A stretch of DNA of 64,000 bases from Zea mays (Eukaryota; Streptophyta; Magnoliopsida; Poales; Poaceae). Position numbers and translations under genes: made by a program. This document shows positions 58,593 to 64,000 of the stretch, one piece after another (position 1 is the first letter of the stretch; every line of letters starts with the position of its first letter). Below the pieces are notes generated by a model that ran no database searches, was not told where the DNA came from, and was given only the letters and a program-made list of their open reading frames with translations. The stretch is taken from assembly GCF_902167145.1 (NCBI RefSeq), contig NC_050104.1:14902001-14966000 (forward strand). The letters run 5' to 3'.

Positions 58593-59928
58593 TGAAAGGG
58601 AATTAGGCTTACACCTATAGTCCCTAATTAATTTTGGTGGTTGAATTGCCCAACACAAATAATTGGACTAACTAATTTGCCCAAGTGTATAGAATATACA
58701 GGTGTAAAAGGTTCACACTCAGCCAATAAAAAGATCAAGTTTTGGATTCAACAAAGGAGCAAAGAGACAACCGAAGGCACCTCTGGTCTGGGGGCACCGG
58801 ACTGTCCGGTGTACACCGGACAGTGTCCGGTGTACACCGGACAGTGTCCGGTGCACCAGAGGACTCAAACTCAAACTTGCCACCTTCGGGAATTTTCAAA
58901 GGCACTCCGCTATAATTCACCGGACTGTCCGGTGTACACCGGACAGTGTCCGGTGCTCCAAGGAAGAGCGGCCTCTGGAACTCGCCAGCCTCGGGAAAAC
59001 GCAGCGGCTGCTCCGCTATAATTCACCGGACTGTCCGGTGTACACCGGACTGTCCGGTGAACCAGCAGAGCAATGGCTACTTCACGCCAACGGTCACCTG
59101 CAGGCGCATTCAATGCGCGCCAGAAGCGCGCAGAAGTCAGGCACGCCTATACTGGCGCACCGGACATTGCACAGTACATGTCCGGTGTGCACCGGACATC
59201 CAGGCGGGCCCAGAAGACAGAAGCTCCAACGGTCGAAATCCAACGACATTGGTGACGTGGCTGGCGCACCGGACATGTCCGGTGTGCACCGGACTGTCCG
59301 GTGCACCATACGACAGACAGCCTCCACCAACGGTCAAGTTTGGTGGTTGGGGCTATAAATACCCCAACCACCCCACCATTCATTGCATCCAAGTTTTCCA
59401 CTTCTCAACCACTTACAAGAGCTAGGCATTCAATTCTAGACACACCAAAGAGATCAAATCCTCTCCAATTCCACACAAGGCTTTAGTGATTAGCGAGAGA
59501 GATTTGCCGTGTTCTTTTGAGCTCTTGCGCTTGGATTGCTTCTTTTCTTTCTCACTTGTTCTTGTGATCAAAACTCCATTGTAATCAAGGCAAGAGGCAC
59601 CAATTGTGTGGTGGCCCTTGCGGGGAAGTTTTGTTCCCGGCTTGATTTGAGAAGAGAAGCTCACTCGGTCCGAGGGACCGTTTGAGAGAGGGAAGGGTTG
59701 AAAGAGACCCGGCCTTTGTGGCCTCCTCAACGGGGAGTAGGTTTGCGAGAACCGAACCTCGGTAAAACAAATCCTCGTGTCACACTCTTCATTTACTTGC
59801 GATTTGTTTTCCACCCTCTCTCGCAGACTCGTTTTTATTTCTAACACTAACCCGGCTTGTAGTTGTGTTTATATTTGTAAATTTCAGTTTCGCCCTATTC
59901 ACCCCCCCCCCCCTCTAGGCAACTATCA
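58593..59928 (+). repeat. 3' LTR of the Opie-like Sirevirus
   Basis: 1336 bases, nearly identical to 50459-51755 apart from scattered substitutions, a longer palindrome cluster (about 59025-59060), and a longer C-run near the end (59902-59913). Confidence 0.93.
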
Positions 59929-62186
59929 GTATCATTAAATACCAAGGCCCCCTTCGGATACTTCAGTTCTCGGGCATAGTGTTTAGCTTCAAAAATTTCT
60001 TACTCAGATAATCTTTTTCCCGAAGCATGTCAAGTGACATAATCAAGGTCTTCGGAAGGTGCTTCGGGAATAAGGGATTCGGCTTCTTCGACCACACTTC
60101 CCTCAAAAGCTATATTAGTATTCGGAGGTACTTCTTCGGCCCCTTGCTCAGTTATGGCAAGCTTCGTCTCAACAGGCATTGTGGGCTCGACCTCGGTTCC
60201 AGCCTCAATTGTTGCAGCTTTACCTTTTATCTGCCTAGTATCAGCTTCAGCTTCAGCTTCAGTCTGCGCTTTGGCAGTTTCGGCAACCTTCTTTATGGAA
60301 GAAGGGCATTTGGAATCTGTTGTTTCTACTGCAGCTTCAGTTTCGGACGGCTCTGTCTCAGCTTCGGCTTGCATCTTTGAAGCCTCGGGAACTTTCCCTG
60401 AAGGAGTAGAGCTTAAAGCCTTTACTGTCTCTAGCACGTCCAGTACATTTACCATCCTTTTTCTTTTTGGGGTTGCCGCAAGACTTTTTTGTCCCTTCGG
60501 CACTGTTATTTCCGCTGAAGGACTTAAAATTTCTAACTTTTTTGCTTCTTCAGTTTTTGGCTCTTCGGCCTTATCTCTATCAGCCTTTGGTTCAGTTATC
60601 CCGGTTGAGGACGCCTTTGGCATGGTAGCCGGTTCTTCAGCCTTCTGTGTAGGAGGAATGGGCTCCTTTGGATCAGCAGCTGAAGAAGTCTCCCCGCCAA
60701 ACTCAGGCACCACGACCGGCTCAATACAGCGTGGCCGATGGGTAAGAACCTTCAACTTCTTGCTCTTCGGTGCAGGCTCATCTAAAGTAGCTGAAGTAGC
60801 AGTCTTGGCTGAAGTAGCAGCCTTGGTAGAAGCAACAGTCTTCCTCTTCTTTCCCCGTCCCCGCAGCGAATAGCAGTAGTCAGGGTACACAAATCCAATA
60901 GCATCAAAAACCCTATTTAATATTTTCTTTTTTTGGCTCTCGAAGGCCGCAGATAGTGCATTACCTTCGGACTTGGAATATGCTCCAAGTAGTTCATCGC
61001 TAGTATTTTCAATACACTTCAGCCAATCATCATCTGGTTCGACAAACTTGTCCCCAAACCTGAAGGTGTATTTTAATCGAACCAGGCCGCCTTCGCTAGG
61101 GTTAGTGATGGTTTCTTTCGGCATCTCCTAGCTGTCTACAAGTGGCCATATCTTGTAGGCTATATGTTCTTGAAGTAAGTCTCTTGTCCCAATAAAAGAG
61201 CAAACTGTGCTGAAGGCCCTTCGGCATGCTTCGGCTGCCTCATCAATTTCTACCTTCGGCTTTCGGAGGCCGAAGCGGGACCAGATGGGGCACACGATGA
61301 TCTCTTTAATGTCTTCTCTCGCCTTCAAATAATTTTTCACATAAAACCACTCTTCCATCCAGGCCCCGGGCCATCTCTTTCGAAACGTTGGCACTGGGTA
61401 CCTTGAGCCAGAGCGAGCAACGAAGCTATAGCAACCAAAATTGTTATGGTACTGTTCTTTACCCCAGGGCTTCGTTTCATACGAAAGTTCATGCATACTA
61501 TAAAAACATCTTGCACTTGGCTCTAGACCTTGACTTCTCACAGCCCAGACGAAGATCCCCATTCTAATAATTGCTTCGGGAGTGATCTGGTGAAGGAAAA
61601 TTTGGTATGTCTTTAAAACTTCAACAACAAATCTGCTCAACGGAAACCTAAGTCCAGCTTTGAAGAAGCTTCCGAAAATCACAACTTCGTTTTCTTCGGG
61701 AGCAGGAATGACCCTGTCTACGTCAGCCCTCACAATAGACATATCTCGAAAATACCTTCCTCTCATATAGTCAAGATGACTCTGTTTGATAGTTGATTTC
61801 CCGAAGACTGCATGACTTGGTCGCCAGGGCCGATCTTCAGAGTCTTCGCCTCCACTCTCCGCATCATAGCTGTCGCTATCATCGGTATCTTCAGACAAGC
61901 CTTCCAGTATCTCTTTAGTAATCTTCTCTGTATTTGTTTTCGCTATTGACTCAACAAATCCAGCAGTCTTCTCCTCAAGGAGCTTCTCCTCTTCGGTTAG
62001 CTTCGTCTCAGCAACTGTCTTCTTGTCTTGAGACATCTTGTCTTCGGAAACGACAAAAAACGTATCCTTCAAACCGAAGCTCAAAAGCTTGAAAGCTATC
62101 AAGCGTTAGTAAGCACAAGTTATAAAAATTGAGAAAACAAGGCAAATGGCACAAGCAGCGTATCAAGTGCAGTCGGTGTGAGTTCC

Positions 62187-62194
62187 TATTTATA
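62187..62194 (-). promoter_or_regulatory. TATA box of the antisense gene, element B
   Basis: TATAAATA on the minus strand about 151 bases upstream of the antisense ATG (62036), the positional equivalent of 40559-40566 in element A. Confidence 0.6.
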
Positions 62195-62350
62195 ACGCCC
62201 AGTGCGCTCCAAGTTGGAGGGTCCCGTCTGTCATTGACTGTTGCTATTCTAGCAAAGGTAAGATGTTTTTTCGGACCTTTGGCTTAGGGTCTTCGTCCAT
62301 GTCGCAATCTGAATTCGTTATTCTAAAAAATTAATATTGCGAGGGGCTAC

Positions 62351-62995
62351 TGTTGGGGGCCTTCGTCTTCCGAAGGTCCTCAAAAACATGATTTAACAAT
62401 ATTTCCCGAGTGTGATATATGAACAGGTGCCTTCGGACTTGGATCAGAACCACACGGTATGAAAAAGCATGAACAACACGAAGATTGACGCAGCGTCGAA
62501 GCTACGCGCAAGAGAGCTTCGGCATAACGGCAAAAAAGGGGAACCGACTTAAAAGGGAAAAATGCTATTTAGTCCTCGATAGATTGTTCTAATGTCAATA
62601 GTAAACATAAAGGGCATGAATGTAATTCTAGACAGGTTGCGTCCTACGCCTATGAATAGATGAACAGTGCCCCCGTACTGCTCACGCTATCTTGTAATCG
62701 CTCGTGCGCAACACTTGGATTTTTGCCTTCTGTCAAGCCGAAGGTATAAATGTAATTAAATATCATATTTAAATATCCAAGTTTGTATAATGATAACATA
62801 TGAATGATATGTTTCATATGTTTCATCTTTCGTCATCTTTTAACCGTATTCATGAAGGTACGCCCTTCATGACCTTCGTCCGAAGATCGTTATATCCTAA
62901 GGGAAATAATGCTTCGAAGGACGAAGGACTTTAACATTTAACATCTTGTGTTGCCTTGTTCTTAATTCATAGTATTTGAGAACAAGTCCCCAACG
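62351..62995 (+). repeat. Element B 3' LTR
   Basis: Starts TGTTGGGGGCC. It ends GTCCCCAACG at 62995, where the 5' LTR ends GTCCCCAACA, so the terminal CA has become CG. The TATA box is changed to TATGAATA (62651). CCCAT follows as the duplication. Confidence 0.9.
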
Positions 62996-64000
62996 CCCAT
63001 TGTAACAATATTTGATATAAAGTAGAAGGTACATATTGATTAGCATGAATCCAATCTCTGCCTAAGATTAGACTATAATTTCCTTCTACATCAGTGACGA
63101 AGAATACAACAGCAAGGGTCTTAGTCCCGATGGTTAACTCAACATATGTGACTCCCTTGGCTTTGATCGAACTATCGATCTCAACACCGTTGAGCATCAT
63201 ATTGGTCCTGACTAGTTTATCATCTTGCCTTCCTAACTTTCTAGGTGTTCCAGCGTGGCTCTGTAGTCGACCAAATCCTCTCCGAGCAGGTCATCCTCCT
63301 CCATAGGTGTTGGCGCATCATCCGAGGTGTTCTAGTGCAGAGCGGACGGTCCGAACTCGAGGGTTGAATGGTCCACGACATCGGTCTGGTTTATAACTGG
63401 ACTGTCCACCGTACCTGCAAAGAGTTGTGCAATTGCTGTCTTGTTTTTTGTTTTTGTAGCCGTTTGATTTGCTTCGACGTCCTTTGGCCTCCACCATTTT
63501 TGCGGTGGTGGGTACTATGGATGTGTGTCGTTAAATATTTTTTCTGCTTCTTTTCCTTGCTCTCAAGAGCTGCAATTTTTGCTTTTTAGACCGTGATAGT
63601 CCCGATGGGCACATCGAGGCATGGAGTATCTTGGTTCGGCTGTTTTGTTGGCAGACGTGTCTTCCTCATTGCTTGTATTGGCCGATTTACCAAAAATCAT
63701 AGGCCCTTCATTATTTCCCTATACGATGATATCTACTGTGCCTATTTTGATGATGTCCCCTTTTGTCGTTCTCTTGACAGCTATAGATATATGCTTCCCT
63801 ACCGGATTGGTTGGCCTTTGCGGCCGAGCAGTTCGACAATTTTTTTGGAGTTGTGCCTGGTGACTGGATTGAGGGGCACTCAATCGGTCTTGTACCGAAG
63901 GTGACAACCTGTCAAACTCTATCGGCATCATGTAAAGGGGTTGTGACTGGTCATGACAACCTGTAGCCGATGAATCACACGTATTTTCCCCTGATTCAAC
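62996..64000 (-). pseudogene. Huck-like Ty3/gypsy fragment: gag C-terminus to protease, decayed
   Basis: Upstream half of the oldest element, read on the minus strand. Readable parts are IEFDRLSPSVQDRLSAPQ with VGKHISIAVKRTTKGDIIK (63931-63719), a region with several stops, and a protease-type stretch (63200-63000: GVTYVELTIGTKTLAVVFFV, ILGRDWIHANQYVPSTLYQ). The protein is then cut by element B and continues at 17797. The catalytic DSG is not recognisable. The reading frame is clearly degenerate. Confidence 0.7.

Larger units (their letters stand above)
50459..59928 (+). mobile_element. Complete Sirevirus-lineage Ty1/copia element (Opie-like), TSD GTATC
   Basis: Layout: 5' LTR 50459-51755, PBS of the initiator tRNA-Met type, gag, pol, PPT-rich 3' region, 3' LTR 58593-59928. 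GTATC flanks both ends (50454-50458 and 59929-59933). Gag has a frameshift and pol has two stops, so this copy is defective. It lies in exon 1 of element B's antisense gene. The Opie-like name is from recognition of the LTR start. Confidence 0.93.
49189..62036 (-). pseudogene. Antisense three-exon gene of element B, broken by stops and by the Opie-like insertion
   Basis: Exon 1 runs 62036-59934, is interrupted by the Sirevirus, and finishes 50458-50297. Exon 2 is 50211-49419 (793 bases, the same length as in element A). Exon 3 is 49346-49189. Exon 1 has a TAG at about 61128 (where element A has Trp) and two more stops near 60030 and 60000 (TGA, TAA). The conserved region is readable (ETKPWGKEQYHNNFGCYSF), and exons 2 and 3 are open. 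The TATA-like box is at 62194-62187. Protein-level similarity to element A with no indel in exon 2 suggests past selection on this reading frame. Confidence 0.82.
17798..62995 (+). mobile_element. Element B: cinful-zeon-like non-autonomous gypsy element, TSD CCCAT, split by two nested elements
   Basis: The LTRs are 17798-18065 joined to 46202-46602 (669 bp together) and 62351-62995 (645 bp). CCCAT flanks both sides (17793-17797 and 62996-63000). The PBS starts TGGCGCC one base after the 5' LTR. The inside holds a gag-like gene with four stops, a repeat-rich spacer, and a three-exon gene on the opposite strand. I find no protease, RT or integrase. A Tekay-lineage element sits in its 5' LTR and an Opie-like Sirevirus in antisense exon 1. 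The LTR pair differs by several transitions and a 24-base indel, so it is older than element A. Confidence 0.88.

Overview
This window is plant repeat DNA, almost certainly from maize or another Zea. It is a stack of transposable elements inserted into one another. I see no cellular gene, tRNA, rRNA or CRISPR array. The Zea assignment rests on Sirevirus (Ji/Opie-like) copia elements, cinful-zeon-like and Huck-like Ty3/gypsy elements, Tekay-lineage chromoviruses with LTRs of 4 kb or more, and two CACTA DNA transposons. Family names come from recognition and were not checked by a search.

Nesting, oldest to youngest. (0) A decayed Huck-like gypsy on the minus strand survives at 17247-17797 and 62996-64000. 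(1a) A Ji-like Sirevirus on the plus strand (4189-17246, 5' part outside the window) sits in it. (1b) A cinful-zeon-like non-autonomous gypsy (element B, 17798-62995, TSD CCCAT) also sits in it. (2) The Sirevirus is hit by a Tekay-lineage gypsy (1-4188, only its 3' end and 3' LTR visible) and by CACTA-1 (6186-14267, TSD GTG). Element B is hit by a complete Tekay-lineage gypsy on the minus strand (18066-46196, TSD ATGAA, tRNA-iMet-type PBS) and by an Opie-like Sirevirus (50459-59928, TSD GTATC). (3) The complete Tekay-lineage element carries CACTA-2 (19700-25438, TSD TCA) in one LTR, a PIF/Harbinger-type MITE (42813-43142, TSD TTA) in the other LTR, and a second cinful-zeon-like element (element A, 34348-41390) in its 5' leader.

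Coding content. CACTA-1 has two genes that splice cleanly on paper with no stop or frameshift: a TNP2/TNPD transposase (3 coding exons, 1126 aa) and a 10-exon TNPA/Ptta-type gene (578 aa). CACTA-2 keeps an intact TNP2 gene (1118 aa), but its second gene is reduced to N- and C-terminal exons (122 aa). The complete Tekay-lineage element has gag-protease, pol with a chromodomain, and an extra ORF upstream of gag; gag has an in-frame stop and there is a frameshift before pol. The Opie-like Sirevirus has one frameshift and two stops.

The most unusual signal is in the two cinful-zeon-like elements. Both lack pol, but each carries gag on one strand and, convergent to it on the other strand, a three-exon gene with its own TATA box just inside the 3' LTR. 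In element A this gene is intact (983 codons) and gag is intact too. In element B both are broken, yet the middle exon of the antisense gene has exactly the same length (793 bp) in both elements. Element A's 5' LTR also lacks the U3 region, starting about 31 bases after the position of the TATA box, where transcription should begin.
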